Part shown: piece after piece, positions 24,794 through 34,707 of the stretch | How positions within the stretch are numbered: the stretch's first letter is position 1 | Layout of the letters: every line of letters begins with the position of its first letter | Assembly: GCF_004771275.1 (NCBI RefSeq) | Contig: NZ_RQEV01000015.1 | Coordinates: 1 to 64,000, forward strand | Reading direction: 5' to 3' | Source of the DNA: Leptospira fluminis | Lineage (GTDB): Bacteria > Spirochaetota > Leptospiria > Leptospirales > Leptospiraceae | Length of the DNA: 64,000 nucleotides | Position numbers and translations under genes: made by a program | Notes under the pieces: model-generated | The model's database searches: none | Told to the model about the DNA's origin: nothing | The model's input: only the letters and a program-made list of their open reading frames with translations

Positions 24794-26056
24794 TTATTTT
24801 TCCGGATCTATCCTTAATATCTTTCCGGATCCGAAATCGGCTAGATAGAGGGAGCCTCTTGCGTCCCGACCGAACGTTGATATGAGCACGGGCCATTTTC
24901 CTAAAGAATATGCCTCTTTCACTTTTTCCCCGTTTTTAGGAAGGGGGATCGCCCAGATCCGTCCCGAGACGAAATCTCCGAAAACGTACAACCCGTGAAG
25001 ATCGCCGATCCGGTCGTTCGTAACTACGAAACCTCCCGTGATGGAACTACCGTCTTCCCTACCGTATTCGTAGATCGGATCCGTCAATCCGTTCCGATCG
25101 CAGTTCTCTTTCGGTTCGAAACAATGCGAGGCTTCGGTCTTATTCCACCCGTAGTTCTTTCCGGCTTCTATGATATCCACTTCCTCGTAGAGATCCTGGC
25201 CTACGTCGGCTAGGATCAATCGATCGGAAGGATCGAAGGAGTACCTCCACGGATTTCTGAGGCCGTAAGCGAAGGTTTCCGGTCTGTAATTCTCGTTTCC
25301 GACGAAAGGATTGTCCTTAGGTACCGCATACTCCTTGCCCGGATCCTTGGAGTCCACATCGATCCTTAGCATGGATCCCAAAAAGGTTTTCGGATTTTGT
25401 CCGTTCCCCTTCGGATCCGCCATCCAACCTCCGTCCCCCCAGCCTATGTATAATTTCCCGTCCCGTCCGAACGCCAGTTGCCCGGCGTTGTGGTTTCCGT
25501 AAGGTTGTTCGACTTCCATGATGGTCCGTTCTTCCTTTAGTTTCGATTTTTTAGGATCTTTGGGAAAGTCCATGGTCCACTCGGAAACCCTGCTTGTATC
25601 TTTTCCATTTTTCTTAATTACATAATTTAAATATAGTTTCGGCTTTTCCGGAAAAGCGGGATGTAACGCGATCCCGAGCAGCCCTTCCTCGGAATCCGTA
25701 AGTACGTTCGGGATTTTAGCGATCAATCCGGAACTTCCATCTTTGGGGTCCAGCCATTTGATCGAGCCGGTTTTTTCCAATACGATAAAGATTTCGGGAC
25801 CCGGGATCGAGAGTAAATCCGTGGGCTGATCAAAACCTTCCCCCACGGTCGTTAAGGAAATTCCGATCTTTTTACGACGCTCGTCCTGTTGGGTAAAGAC
25901 CGGTTTAAATCCGGATTCCTTCCCTTCGGCGGAATATTTTGAAGAGTCTCCGATTTTTGCCACGAGAATCCTGCGGACTTCGTCGCAGGACGTAAAGAAG
26001 GAAAACGAAACGAAGAGGAGAAGCGGCCCGGAAATTCCAAAACGAGAATATTTCAT
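24794..26056 (-). CDS. PQQ-dependent sugar dehydrogenase (GSDH family), lipoprotein
   Basis: A 420-residue protein of the glucose/sorbosone dehydrogenase six-bladed beta-propeller family. It shows [67 protein letters not shown] and ITGGFV in the expected order, including the His and Asp/Arg positions associated with PQQ and calcium binding. The N-terminus from ATG 26056 is a lipoprotein signal (hydrophobic run then FTSC). Longer in-frame starts exist at 26068 and 26092 (GTG). AGGATGAT lies upstream. PQQ synthesis genes are not in the window, so whether it holds PQQ or acts on sugars here is open. It lies between two paralogous membrane genes on the other strand. Confidence 0.88.
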   Translation of the reverse strand: MKYSRFGISGPLLLFVSFSFFTSCDEVRRILVAKIGDSSKYSAEGKESGFKPVFTQQDERRKKIGISLTTVGEGFDQPTDLLSIPGPEIFIVLEKTGSIKWLDPKDGSSGLIAKIPNVLTDSEEGLLGIALHPAFPEKPKLYLNYVIKKNGKDTSRVSEWTMDFPKDPKKSKLKEERTIMEVEQPYGNHNAGQLAFGRDGKLYIGWGDGGWMADPKGNGQNPKTFLGSMLRIDVDSKDPGKEYAVPKDNPFVGNENYRPETFAYGLRNPWRYSFDPSDRLILADVGQDLYEEVDIIEAGKNYGWNKTEASHCFEPKENCDRNGLTDPIYEYGREDGSSITGGFVVTNDRIGDLHGLYVFGDFVSGRIWAIPLPKNGEKVKEAYSLGKWPVLISTFGRDARGSLYLADFGSGKILRIDPEK

Positions 26057-26134
26057 GCAACGAATCATCCTGACGGGAAAAGGAAGATCCACCTTTTTTT
26101 GAAAACCCGGATTCGAGTTGCGTTCGTGAATCCG

Positions 26135-26170
26135 TGAGAGAATCTTCCCCTTTGTGAAGGAGTTCTCTCA
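26135..26170 (+). promoter_or_regulatory. 8-bp inverted repeat enclosing the start of the second paralogue
   Basis: TGAGAGAA (26135-26142) and TTCTCTCA (26163-26170) are perfectly complementary with a 20-base loop. The loop holds the GTG start codon at 26154. It could hide the start in RNA or serve as an operator in the 97-base divergent region. Confidence 0.4.
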
Positions 26171-27812
26171 AAACGTTCGGGAAAGAAGTGTTTCCGTAGT
26201 CCGATTCCTTCTTTCCCTGCTTTCCTTTTTATTCCTTCTCGGAACGGTTAACGCTCGTTCCGAAACTGCAGAGGTTTTTTACAATTCGGATTCCCTTTTT
26301 TTTTCGAGCGTTTATTCCGAACTCGAAAATCGAGGATTTTGGTCCGGTTTAGAGGATTGGACTTGGACTCCGGCTCCTTACCTTTTTCCGGATCTGGTAC
26401 TATATCTATTTTTGAGAATGCTTACCTCCTGGATCGGATTTTTTCCCGTGGAATCCGCTCAATTAACTTACGCTGTCTTCCAATGGACGTTCCTTCTTTT
26501 CGGTTGGAAGTTGCTTTTCTCCGTACTGTCGATCGGAAGCTCGCCGCCTTCCACGGAAAAAATCCTATCTTTCGGTTTCCTATTCGCGGCCTTTCTGCTT
26601 TTGTCCGGTAGAGAGTTGTTTTTTTTCCTGCCCGCCTTTCATGGAGGGATCTGGGCCTTTCTTCCCTGGGCTTGGGGAATCTTCTTTTGGAATCGGAACT
26701 CTCCGAGTTTGGCAAGGTCTTTTTCGGTTTCGCTTTCCTGTTTTTTGGGTTCGGTCTCGGATCCGCTATTCGTTCCGGCATACCTTCTTCCGTTACTCTT
26801 GGAAAATCTGTATTTTATCTATGGGATACGGAGAGACAAAAACGATTCCTTTCCGGCAAAAGCGGCACGGGCGATCGTATCCCAGATTCCGGTCGGTTTA
26901 GGTTTGGCTCTTTCTTGGTTTACGTTAAAAGCATTAGAAAAAAATAAATCGATTTTCTTTCCCTTCCATTATTTCTCCGGAGACGCACAGGCTCGGTTCC
27001 TGCAAGATCCTGTCGGGCTTTTGCGAGGCATAACGGACACCGCACTCGTTTTGGCCGAAAGGGAACTTCCGTTTTTCGTTTTGATATTTGCGGGTTTGGC
27101 ATTCGCTTCGGTCTTACGGGGAAAAAAAAGAATCGCCGTCGGTAATCGCGATCCCGAAATTTCCGTTTCCGCACTCCTCCTAGGCTCCTCCATCTTAGCT
27201 CCTCTCAGCCTCATCGTTTGGGGTTCCGCTCAAGGATTGATCAAATCGGGAGAACCCGTGGATCGATATTTCGGCGGGATTTCTTCTTCTTGTCTCGCAG
27301 TACTCCTCCTGGGGGTTCTCTCTCTTCGAAAAATTTCCTCCGGAATCTTAGCTTTGATCGTCTTAACCTCGTTTTGTTTTTGTGCGAGTATCGGACTGAG
27401 CCGAGGGATTTCGTTCGAATATCGCCCGGATTGGTTGGTATGTCTGGAAGAGGTCTCGGCACGAGAAGGATGGCACAGAGGAATCGCGGGGTTTTGGCGG
27501 TTGGCTCAGATTCGGAACTTAAGTCGCGATAAGCTCGTCGCGGATCCGTATGAATCGGATCTGACCGTGACGGTTTGGCAAAATACGTTTCGCTGGTACG
27601 AAACAGGAATTCCGTACTCCTTTGCGCTTCTCGATGGAATCGGCGAGGAGTCGGTAAGGGAACATTTCGGAAAACCGAAGCGGATATGGTACTGCGGGAA
27701 GTATCGTATTTTCGGTATCGATCAAAACGCCGGATCCGCAAGCCGAAAGTTTTTAGAGAGAAAGCGATCCGAGATTCAACTTTGGAAGGAATTCACCGGA
27801 AGAGCGAAATAA
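26154..27812 (+). CDS. polytopic membrane protein, GT-C-like, paralogue 2
   Basis: A 552-residue partner of the protein at 23094-24752. Both have FYNSDSLFF, then [45 protein letters not shown] and WQNTFRW, with about ten membrane segments and a soluble C-terminal tail. The first outer loop again carries the acidic SD pair. I infer a GT-C-type membrane transferase; no known family is recognised. The start is GTG 26154 because no better in-frame start exists downstream before the signal-like helix. The two copies differ through most of their length, so the duplication is old. Confidence 0.75.
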   Translation: MKEFSQNVRERSVSVVRFLLSLLSFLFLLGTVNARSETAEVFYNSDSLFFSSVYSELENRGFWSGLEDWTWTPAPYLFPDLVLYLFLRMLTSWIGFFPVESAQLTYAVFQWTFLLFGWKLLFSVLSIGSSPPSTEKILSFGFLFAAFLLLSGRELFFFLPAFHGGIWAFLPWAWGIFFWNRNSPSLARSFSVSLSCFLGSVSDPLFVPAYLLPLLLENLYFIYGIRRDKNDSFPAKAARAIVSQIPVGLGLALSWFTLKALEKNKSIFFPFHYFSGDAQARFLQDPVGLLRGITDTALVLAERELPFFVLIFAGLAFASVLRGKKRIAVGNRDPEISVSALLLGSSILAPLSLIVWGSAQGLIKSGEPVDRYFGGISSSCLAVLLLGVLSLRKISSGILALIVLTSFCFCASIGLSRGISFEYRPDWLVCLEEVSAREGWHRGIAGFWRLAQIRNLSRDKLVADPYESDLTVTVWQNTFRWYETGIPYSFALLDGIGEESVREHFGKPKRIWYCGKYRIFGIDQNAGSASRKFLERKRSEIQLWKEFTGRAK

Positions 27813-27855
27813 ATGCGCTCGGCGGAACGAGGGATTGTATTCTAAGGGGAGGAAT

Positions 27856-27928
<73 letters not shown>

Positions 27929-28061
27929 TTGTATACAAGGTTTCGTGGATAGTTTTAGGAACCGAATCGAAGGATTTCCTTCCTACCGGATTCCTCGGCT
28001 CTGCGGGGTTAAGGATTCTCGGAAGGATTGATTCCGACCGCTATCCACTGGTCTTAACCCC

Positions 28062-28135
<74 letters not shown>

Positions 28136-28201
28136 GGTAAAGGACATGATTTTGTTTTAGGATCGGATGGCAAGGGATTTTTGGCGAGAGGAATTCGTTT
28201 T

Positions 28202-29404
28202 TTAGGAATCCGCAGGAGCAGGTTTGGCTTTTGCGTTTCCGAGAATAGCGTTCAAAAAAAAAGAATTGCGAATCAGCAGATGATAAATTCCGAACGTAAG
28301 AAGGTACGTGAGCAAAAGATGAAGGGGGAACTTCGCCCAGATCGGCCAAGTTTCTTGGACGATGCCGAATCCGATTCCGAGGGAAATCGGATGATGAATG
28401 AGATACACCGGCAGGCTGGAATTGCGAAGGTATTCCGAGGTGTTGGTTCGATCGCTGACGAAAAACTGGAAGAACCGTATAAAGAAAGCGATCCACGCCC
28501 ATCCGCCCAAGCATTTCAGAAAAATGTGAAGGATTCTTCTCCAGTCTCCGGTGTAACCGAAGTAGGACCAAAACGGATCTATGCTTTTGATCCAGTAGAA
28601 GCACCAGAATAATGCTAAGGCTAAAATCCCTAAAATTCCCAATTCGATCTTGCTCGAAACTCCGTCTATGATCGTGGATTCTTTACCGATAAAGAAACTT
28701 CCTGCGGCAAAGAAACTGATATCGTACACGAATTGCACCGGTTCAATCGTGAAAAACGTCTGGTCCTTTAGGAAAAAGTAATTTATTAGACAGGTCCAAA
28801 ATGTACTCCAAAATCCCAGAAATAATAGGATTTCCGCGCGCTTTACCCGTAAGGAACCGGTCGAAGAGTTTCCGTAGCGACTTTCCGGTAGGAAGAAATT
28901 TCCCAATCGATTCAATACCGGACGGATAGCCACATATAGGAACGTATAGAGGACCAGATATTGTAGGAACCATAGGTGGGACGGTTTCGGGGATTTTAGA
29001 AGGAATTCGTTCCAAAAAAAGACGAAATAATTGTTTTCATAACCGTTCGATAAAGCGGCGACGTAATACTGTGCGGGAGCGAATAGGATAATTCCGCTGA
29101 CTAACGGGATCAGGATCCGAAATCCTCTGAGTCGCACGAAATTCGCGATCCCCTTGGAGCGGAAAGTTCTTTCGCTAAAATATCCCGAAAGAAAAAAGAA
29201 GAGAGGCATCCGAAACAGATGTACCCATTCTCCGAAAACGTCGAAGGTCCAGGAGCGGTCCATGTTTCTCAAGGGGTATTTTATATCGGCCGCATAGACG
29301 ATCGCGACATGGAATGCTAGTCCGAGTAAAAGAGCGAAGGATCTAAGATTATCCAGATAATCCAATCTTATAGCGCTACGGGGTTTTGCCGCCGATAACG
29401 CCAA
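28202..29404 (-). CDS. acyltransferase family 3 membrane protein
   Basis: A 400-residue integral membrane O-acyltransferase of the acyl_transf_3 / OpgC type. RLDYLDNLRSFALLLGLAFH carries the family's opening motif, with the conserved His in the first helix, and RMPLFFFLSGYF is the usual second signature. About ten hydrophobic segments follow. Such enzymes acetylate or succinylate surface polysaccharides; the substrate here is not known. The frame opens with TTG at 29404, four bases past the stop of the cyclic-nucleotide-binding gene, so the two are probably co-transcribed and translationally coupled. Confidence 0.87.
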   Translation of the reverse strand: MALSAAKPRSAIRLDYLDNLRSFALLLGLAFHVAIVYAADIKYPLRNMDRSWTFDVFGEWVHLFRMPLFFFLSGYFSERTFRSKGIANFVRLRGFRILIPLVSGIILFAPAQYYVAALSNGYENNYFVFFWNEFLLKSPKPSHLWFLQYLVLYTFLYVAIRPVLNRLGNFFLPESRYGNSSTGSLRVKRAEILLFLGFWSTFWTCLINYFFLKDQTFFTIEPVQFVYDISFFAAGSFFIGKESTIIDGVSSKIELGILGILALALFWCFYWIKSIDPFWSYFGYTGDWRRILHIFLKCLGGWAWIAFFIRFFQFFVSDRTNTSEYLRNSSLPVYLIHHPISLGIGFGIVQETWPIWAKFPLHLLLTYLLTFGIYHLLIRNSFFLNAILGNAKAKPAPADS

Positions 29405-29407
29405 GGA

Positions 29408-30040
29408 TTAAACGTCCACCGTGTACTTAAACAGACCTTCCCGGATGATCAGAGAACTTGGATCGTTTTTGGGCTGTTCCACCAGTTTGTCCTTCACTAA
29501 AAGGTTTATGGATGAAACCAAATCTTGGTGTTCCAAGCCGACTCTAAGAATGGCCCACTTGATGAAGGCGCCGAGATGAATCTTGTAAATTCCGCCGTCC
29601 TGCTCCCCCCTTGTTTGGCTAAAGGCGATCAGAGCGGAGGTGACCAAGTTTTTACGATCCGCCTTCAGAAGGCTAGCGATGGTCTGATTCGTTTCCCGCA
29701 GGCGGGAAGAAAGCATTTTGACCATCTTAAGCGAGAAGGAGGGATTCGTCTGAATCATATTATAAAAAACGGATTCCGTAATCGCAAAGAGCAGAACGTC
29801 GGTTTTGGCGATCGCACGTGCGCTTCGCGGCTTCTTATCGACTAAAGCCATCTCGCCGAACATATCACCTTCTTTGAGTTCGATTAATAGCTTGAATGCT
29901 TCCTTTACCTTCTTGTGAATCCCGACCTTACCCGTTAGGATCAGATACATTTGATCGGCGGGTTCGTTTTCATCGAAGATAATAGAGGATTCCTTAAATC
30001 GGACTCCGTGTTTATTGACCATTTCTTCCGAAATCTTCAT
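29408..30040 (-). CDS. cyclic nucleotide-binding domain protein (CRP-like)
   Basis: A 210-residue protein. Residues 10-125 form a cyclic nucleotide-binding beta-roll: [41 protein letters not shown] (the phosphate-binding cassette with G-E-x-A-L and R-S-A) and a long helix. The C-terminal 80 residues could be a degenerate winged helix ([19 protein letters not shown]), but the recognition helix of true CRP is not obvious. It may be a regulator or a cNMP-gated partner of the acyltransferase gene that follows by three bases. Start ATG at 30040. Confidence 0.88.
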   Translation of the reverse strand: MKISEEMVNKHGVRFKESSIIFDENEPADQMYLILTGKVGIHKKVKEAFKLLIELKEGDMFGEMALVDKKPRSARAIAKTDVLLFAITESVFYNMIQTNPSFSLKMVKMLSSRLRETNQTIASLLKADRKNLVTSALIAFSQTRGEQDGGIYKIHLGAFIKWAILRVGLEHQDLVSSINLLVKDKLVEQPKNDPSSLIIREGLFKYTVDV

Positions 30041-30200
30041 CTTATCGAAAGGCTAACTCTTATGCCTTGTGTAGCGTATCTAAAATTGGTTGGGAGCCGC
30101 AATCAATAATTGTAAAGCTCGCGCAGTGATATCGGAAATTTCCGTTGACTGGGCTTCCTTCCAAGTTACTTTCTTCCTCGTTTCCCTTAAGGAGGGAATC

Positions 30201-31286
30201 GTGAACGCGAAAAAAATCCTCCTCCTCGTCGTGGCAGTACTGATTATTTTAGCGACGGGGATTCTGATCAAACCCTCTCGGATCGAACCGGTGGCCTATT
30301 ATCCTCCTCCCGAGCCGGAAATGAGCGGAGTTTATTCCGAGAATAAACACTTAAGATCCGCCGAATTGATAGCCTTAGGCAGGATTCATGGCCCCGAAGA
30401 TATAGAACCTGACGATTCCGGCAATCTCTACTCAGCTAGCGAAGACGGAAAAGTATATTTCATATCGAAAGAGGGTGATATGAAAGCGTATGCGGCTACC
30501 GGCGGAAGACCTTTGGGGATGAAACTAATTTCCGACGGGACACTTTACGTAGCGGATGCGATGAAAGGTCTTTTAAAAATCGGCCCTAAAGGGGACGTGC
30601 AAATCCTTTCCACCGAAGCGGAAGGAGTTCCTTTTAAATTCACCGACGATCTGGACGTGGCAAAAGACGGAACAGTGTATTTTTCCGACGCGAGTTATAA
30701 ATATACCGCTCCCGAGTATCTTTACGATCTTATGGAAGGAGTCCCGAGGGGAAGGTTGTTAAAATACGACCCTCGTACCAAAAAAACTACGGTACTGATG
30801 AAGGATATTTTCTTTGCCAACGGAGTCGCGTTATCGAAGAACGAAGACTTCGTCGTTCTGAACGAGACATACAAATATAGAATTCATCGGTATTGGTTAA
30901 AGGGTCCTAAGGCCGGGACCAGCGACGTGTGGGTTGAAAATCTTCCCGGGTTTCCCGATAATATCTCTTCGGACGGCAACGGAACCTTCTACCTGGCCAT
31001 GTTTACGGTACGGAATCCGACCATGGATCATCTCCTTCACCCCAGGCCTTGGGCAAAAATTCTGGTGGCAAAGCTTCCCAAGTTTTTGTGGCCGAGACCC
31101 AAGCCTTACGGTCTCGCAGTTCTTCTGGACGAGGAGGGTCGCGCCTTAGCCAGTTTTCAGGATCCTACCGGAGAACATTTGAAGGAGATCACTTCGGTGA
31201 AGCGCAAAGGGAACTACGTATATTTGGGAAGTCTTCATAACGATCGGATCGGAAAATTCGAACTTCCTCCGGAATTCAGAAAATAA
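30201..31286 (+). CDS. SMP-30 / strictosidine-synthase-like beta-propeller, membrane anchored
   Basis: A 361-residue protein with one N-terminal anchor (about 4-22) and a six-bladed propeller resembling strictosidine synthase-like and APMAP proteins: GPEDIEPDDSGNLYSAS, DGTLYVADAMKGLLKI, FTDDLDVAKDGTVYFSDAS, FANGVALSKNEDFVVLNET, and LPGFPDNISSDGNGTFYLAM appear in order. Family members are often lactonases or arylesterases. The start is GTG 30201, fixed by AAGGAGG (30189-30195) six bases upstream; the frame continues upstream to 30090 without support. It lies 25 bases before the acyl-CoA dehydrogenase gene, so it may open the catabolic operon. Confidence 0.88.
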   Translation: MNAKKILLLVVAVLIILATGILIKPSRIEPVAYYPPPEPEMSGVYSENKHLRSAELIALGRIHGPEDIEPDDSGNLYSASEDGKVYFISKEGDMKAYAATGGRPLGMKLISDGTLYVADAMKGLLKIGPKGDVQILSTEAEGVPFKFTDDLDVAKDGTVYFSDASYKYTAPEYLYDLMEGVPRGRLLKYDPRTKKTTVLMKDIFFANGVALSKNEDFVVLNETYKYRIHRYWLKGPKAGTSDVWVENLPGFPDNISSDGNGTFYLAMFTVRNPTMDHLLHPRPWAKILVAKLPKFLWPRPKPYGLAVLLDEEGRALASFQDPTGEHLKEITSVKRKGNYVYLGSLHNDRIGKFELPPEFRK

Positions 31287-31311
31287 ATAAATTAGGAAAA
31301 TTTAAAGTATT

Positions 31312-32487
31312 ATGGATTTAACCGTCTCTAAAGAAGTCGAGGAGATAAAGGCTAAGGCCAGGGCCTTCGTGGAAGAAGTTGCCATTCCCGCCGAGGATCA
31401 TTACGATTACAACCGGGGAAGAATGCCCGAAACGCTGACGGAGGCGTTGAGATTGGAAGCTAAGAAACGGGGGCTTTGGACCGCGCACCTTCCCAAATCG
31501 GAAGGCGGATTGGGATTGGATCTTGTCGGTACCGCTCTAATATTCAGCGAATTGGGCCGTTCTCCGATCGCTCCCTATTTATGCAATTGCGACGCTCCCG
31601 ACGAAGGGAATATGCATCTTCTTCACCTAGCCGCCAACGAGGAACAGAAAAAGAAATATTATTATCCTCTTGTGGAAGGTAAGATCCGTTCGGGATTCGC
31701 TATGACCGAACCTCCTCCCGGCGCGGGCTCGGATCCGACCACTCTAGCTACGAATGCGGTTAAGGACGGCGAACATTACGTGATCAACGGTAGAAAATGG
31801 TATTGTACCGGAGCGAACGGGGCCTCCTTTCTGATCGTCATGGCCAAGGTCAACGATAGCTTTCGTCGGACTACGATGTTTCTCGTCCCGACGGACGCTC
31901 CCGGATACACGATGGTCCGGGAGATAGACGTGCTCGGTTCCCACGGACCCGGAGGACATTGCGAACTGAATTTCGAAAACGTTAAAGTACACGAATCGCA
32001 GATTCTAGGAAAGGTAGCGGAAGGCTTCCGTCTTTCCCAGGAACGCCTCGGTCCCGCTCGCCTAACGCATTGTATGCGGTGGATCGGACTTTCCCGTAGA
32101 TCCCTCGAAATTGCGAGAGAATACGCGATAAAGCGGGAATTATTCGGCGGAAAACTTTCCGAGCAACAGGGGATCCAATGGATGTTCGCGGAGGCCGCCC
32201 TCGAAATCGAATCCGGTTTTCTGCTTACTTTGAAGGCTGCGGATATTCTCAGAAAGGGAGGAGACGCTAGACAAGCGATCTCCCTTGCCAAATGGCAAGT
32301 GAGCGAAACTCTGAACAAATGCGTGGACAGAGCCATACAGATCTGCGGCTCCCACGGGTTCAGCCGCTATCTCAAATTGGAGCTTTTTTACAGGGACGCA
32401 CGTGCGGCGAGGATCGCCGACGGACCTACGGAGACGCATAAGATGGTGATCGGACGGAACCTAATGTCGGGAAAGGAAAATTTTTAA
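31312..32487 (+). CDS. acyl-CoA dehydrogenase
   Basis: A 391-residue FAD enzyme that introduces the alpha-beta double bond into an acyl-CoA. It has the all-alpha N-terminal domain, [15 protein letters not shown] (the FAD-contacting AMTEP..GSD motif), [13 protein letters not shown], the mid beta-domain, and a C-terminal helical domain with [22 protein letters not shown] and [10 protein letters not shown]. The sequence looks closest to the ACAD10/ACAD11-type enzymes, which are often encoded with an APH-type kinase, as here. AGGAAAA precedes the ATG. The next gene starts two bases after the stop. Confidence 0.95.
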   Translation: MDLTVSKEVEEIKAKARAFVEEVAIPAEDHYDYNRGRMPETLTEALRLEAKKRGLWTAHLPKSEGGLGLDLVGTALIFSELGRSPIAPYLCNCDAPDEGNMHLLHLAANEEQKKKYYYPLVEGKIRSGFAMTEPPPGAGSDPTTLATNAVKDGEHYVINGRKWYCTGANGASFLIVMAKVNDSFRRTTMFLVPTDAPGYTMVREIDVLGSHGPGGHCELNFENVKVHESQILGKVAEGFRLSQERLGPARLTHCMRWIGLSRRSLEIAREYAIKRELFGGKLSEQQGIQWMFAEAALEIESGFLLTLKAADILRKGGDARQAISLAKWQVSETLNKCVDRAIQICGSHGFSRYLKLELFYRDARAARIADGPTETHKMVIGRNLMSGKENF

Positions 32488-32489
32488 AC

Positions 32490-33533
32490 GTGAAGGATTC
32501 GGAATTAAAAGAGAGACTCGAAACCTATCTCGGAGGAAGGCTAAAAGGAAAAGTAGAGATTTCTAATATGATCTCGCTTTCGGGAGGAGCTTGCCAAGAG
32601 AACTTTTCCGCGGATATCATAGTCGCGGAAGGAAAGGAAAAAGGAACTTACCAGACGGTTTATAGAACGGACAAAGGCGCGGCGCTTTTGGCCTCCCTGT
32701 CTAGGATAGACGAATTTAAAGTCTGTAAAATGGCGTTTGAAGCCGGCGTAAAAACTCCGGAACCTTTTTGGCTGGAAACGGATCCGGAGGTCACGGGCAA
32801 TCCCTTTTATTTTATGAGAAGGATCTCCGGCAAGGCGACGGGAAGATTCGTGGTCAAAGATCCCAGTCTGAATAAGATCCGGAAACAACTCACGAGCGAG
32901 CTCGCGGAAAACCTCGCCAAGATCCATTCGGTATCTCCGGAAACCTGCAAAGACGAATCATTGCGAAAGACTCTCTCTCTTGGGCAGGATCTGGACGACA
33001 TGGTCGTTGCGTCCGGATCGGTTCAAAACTTGAGGAACCAATTGGAAGGGATGAAAGAACCTTATCCTGCCATGGAAATGATCCTGAATTGGTTGGAAAA
33101 GAACGCTCTCGCGAGCGACAGGATCGTTCTCGTTCACGGGGATTTTAGGACGGGGAACTTTATGGTAACCCCGGAGGGACTCCAAGGGATCGTGGATTGG
33201 GAATTCGCGCATTGGGGAGATCGTCACGAGGACCTAACCTGGCTTTGTATGAGGGATTGGCGTTTCGGAAAGTTGAACAAGGAAGCGGGAGGGTTTGCGG
33301 ACCGTTCCGAATTTTACGAGGCGTATGAAAAATCGGCCGGAGTGACTTTGGATCCCAAAAAAGTGACCTATTGGGAAGTGATGGGCAATCTGCGATGGGC
33401 AATAGGCTGCATCGGCCAGTCCGAACGTCACTTATCGGGAAAGGATAAGGGAATCGAGCTTGCCGCGATCGGCAGAAGGGCGGGCGAAATGGAATACGAA
33501 GCGATGCGTCTGATCGAGGAATCGTTATCCTAA
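32490..33533 (+). CDS. APH-type phosphotransferase (ACAD10/11 kinase-like)
   Basis: A 347-residue kinase of the aminoglycoside phosphotransferase/choline kinase fold. The catalytic loop VLVHGDFRTGNFMV carries the essential Asp and Asn, and GIVDWEFAHWGDRHEDL is the Mg-binding motif. In animals ACAD10 and ACAD11 the same domain is fused to an acyl-CoA dehydrogenase and phosphorylates 4-hydroxyacyl-CoA so that it can be converted to a normal fatty-acyl intermediate; the direct adjacency to an ACAD gene here suggests the same two-step route. The start is GTG 32490, two bases after the previous stop; GGAAAGGAAA lies upstream. Confidence 0.92.
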   Translation: MKDSELKERLETYLGGRLKGKVEISNMISLSGGACQENFSADIIVAEGKEKGTYQTVYRTDKGAALLASLSRIDEFKVCKMAFEAGVKTPEPFWLETDPEVTGNPFYFMRRISGKATGRFVVKDPSLNKIRKQLTSELAENLAKIHSVSPETCKDESLRKTLSLGQDLDDMVVASGSVQNLRNQLEGMKEPYPAMEMILNWLEKNALASDRIVLVHGDFRTGNFMVTPEGLQGIVDWEFAHWGDRHEDLTWLCMRDWRFGKLNKEAGGFADRSEFYEAYEKSAGVTLDPKKVTYWEVMGNLRWAIGCIGQSERHLSGKDKGIELAAIGRRAGEMEYEAMRLIEESLS

Positions 33534-33542
33534 GAGGGGAGT

Positions 33543-33941
33543 ATGCAGGATAAACCTACTAGTACGGAATTATTGGAAGCGATTCAGGATTTTTTGATGA
33601 AGGAGGTTCTTCCCGAATTTAGGGATCGGGATTTGCTTTCTTATAAAACCCTGGTCAGTTGGAATATGTTGGGAGTGATTTCCCGTGAAATCCGATCCGG
33701 GGAAGAGCTTTTGGAAAAGGAAATCGTCCGCCTTGCAAAGCTGCTCAAAAAGGAAATACGGACACCGTTAAGCACGTTGAACGAGAAGAAGGTTCTTGCC
33801 GCTTCCTGGAATATGGAGTTACGGGACCGGATCCGAAAAGAGAAAAGATCTGTGGAAGACCGGGATTTTTGGGAGCATGTAAAGGAAAGCGTGAAGGAGA
33901 AGGTGGAGATCACCAATCCTCGTTTTACTACAGAAGACTAG
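33543..33941 (+). CDS. DUF6285-type small protein
   Basis: A 132-residue, charged, mostly helical protein with no membrane segment. The opening PTSTELLEAIQDFLMKEVLP, the middle LVSWNMLGVISREIRSGEE and the region MELRDRIRKE match my memory of DUF6285 proteins, which recur between APH-type kinases and acyl-CoA dehydrogenases in many bacteria. Function unknown; the constant neighbourhood suggests a helper in the same pathway. It is nine bases after the kinase and six before the phosphatase gene. Confidence 0.8.
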   Translation: MQDKPTSTELLEAIQDFLMKEVLPEFRDRDLLSYKTLVSWNMLGVISREIRSGEELLEKEIVRLAKLLKKEIRTPLSTLNEKKVLAASWNMELRDRIRKEKRSVEDRDFWEHVKESVKEKVEITNPRFTTED

Positions 33942-33947
33942 GGACCC

Positions 33948-34685
33948 ATGTCCGTAGTTTATCTAATCCGACACGGCCAAGCGAACTCCCGGGGAGAAGA
34001 TTACGATCTTCTAACGGACCACGGAAAGAAACAATCCTTTCTATTGGGAAAGTATATGGGAGAAAACGGGGACATTCCGGATCGGATCGTCACCGGGAGC
34101 TTGAGAAGGCATAAGGAAACCGCCGAATCTTTTTTGGACGGTCTGCGTTCCGTGGATCGGAGACTTTTGAAAGCCCGAGAGGAAGAATCCTTGGTTCTTC
34201 GGGATTCCGGTTGGAACGAATTCAGCCCTGAATTGTGGAGCGCCTACGCGAAGATATTGTCCGAAAAAAATCCGGACTTCCACCGTAGTCTTTCCCAATT
34301 TGCGAAAGTGAAACTTCAGGGAGGAATTCGCTCGGCGGCGCTCTTTTTCAAATTAACGGAAGAGATTTTGGTCGCTTGGAGAAGAGGAGAGGAAACTCCT
34401 CCCGGAATAGAATCTTATTCCGATTTCGAATGCCGTGTGTCGGAGTCCTGTGAAAGATGGTTTTCACCGTCTGATAAGGAGAGAACCTTCGTCTTTACTT
34501 CGGGGACTCCCATCTCGCTGGTGCTGAAAAAGATACTCCGGCAGGATACGGGAAGTTTCGACTGGATGCCCTGGATTTGGAACACTTCCTTAAGTACGTT
34601 CCGTTGGGTCAGGGGAAGATATCTGCCCGTTTCGGTGAATAACGTTCCTCACTTGCCGGAAAAACCAGATCGAACCCTGTTTTAA
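33948..34685 (+). CDS. histidine phosphatase family protein
   Basis: A 245-residue phosphoglycerate-mutase-like phosphatase. The catalytic RHG motif is in YLIRHGQANSRGEDYDLL near residue 8; SLRRHKETAESF gives the second phosphate-binding Arg; FTSGTPISLVL holds Ser/Thr-Gly where many members have the second catalytic His, so that residue may be replaced or lie elsewhere. It is the last gene of the acyl-CoA dehydrogenase operon, six bases after the DUF6285 gene, and could remove phosphate from an intermediate made by the kinase. Confidence 0.87.
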   Translation: MSVVYLIRHGQANSRGEDYDLLTDHGKKQSFLLGKYMGENGDIPDRIVTGSLRRHKETAESFLDGLRSVDRRLLKAREEESLVLRDSGWNEFSPELWSAYAKILSEKNPDFHRSLSQFAKVKLQGGIRSAALFFKLTEEILVAWRRGEETPPGIESYSDFECRVSESCERWFSPSDKERTFVFTSGTPISLVLKKILRQDTGSFDWMPWIWNTSLSTFRWVRGRYLPVSVNNVPHLPEKPDRTLF

Positions 34686-34707
34686 TGTCGTCGCATATCG
34701 ATGTCTT

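Noticed and set aside
27241..27741. 166-codon minus-strand frame opposite the second membrane paralogue
   Set aside because: Antisense shadow; the paralogue match supports the plus-strand gene.
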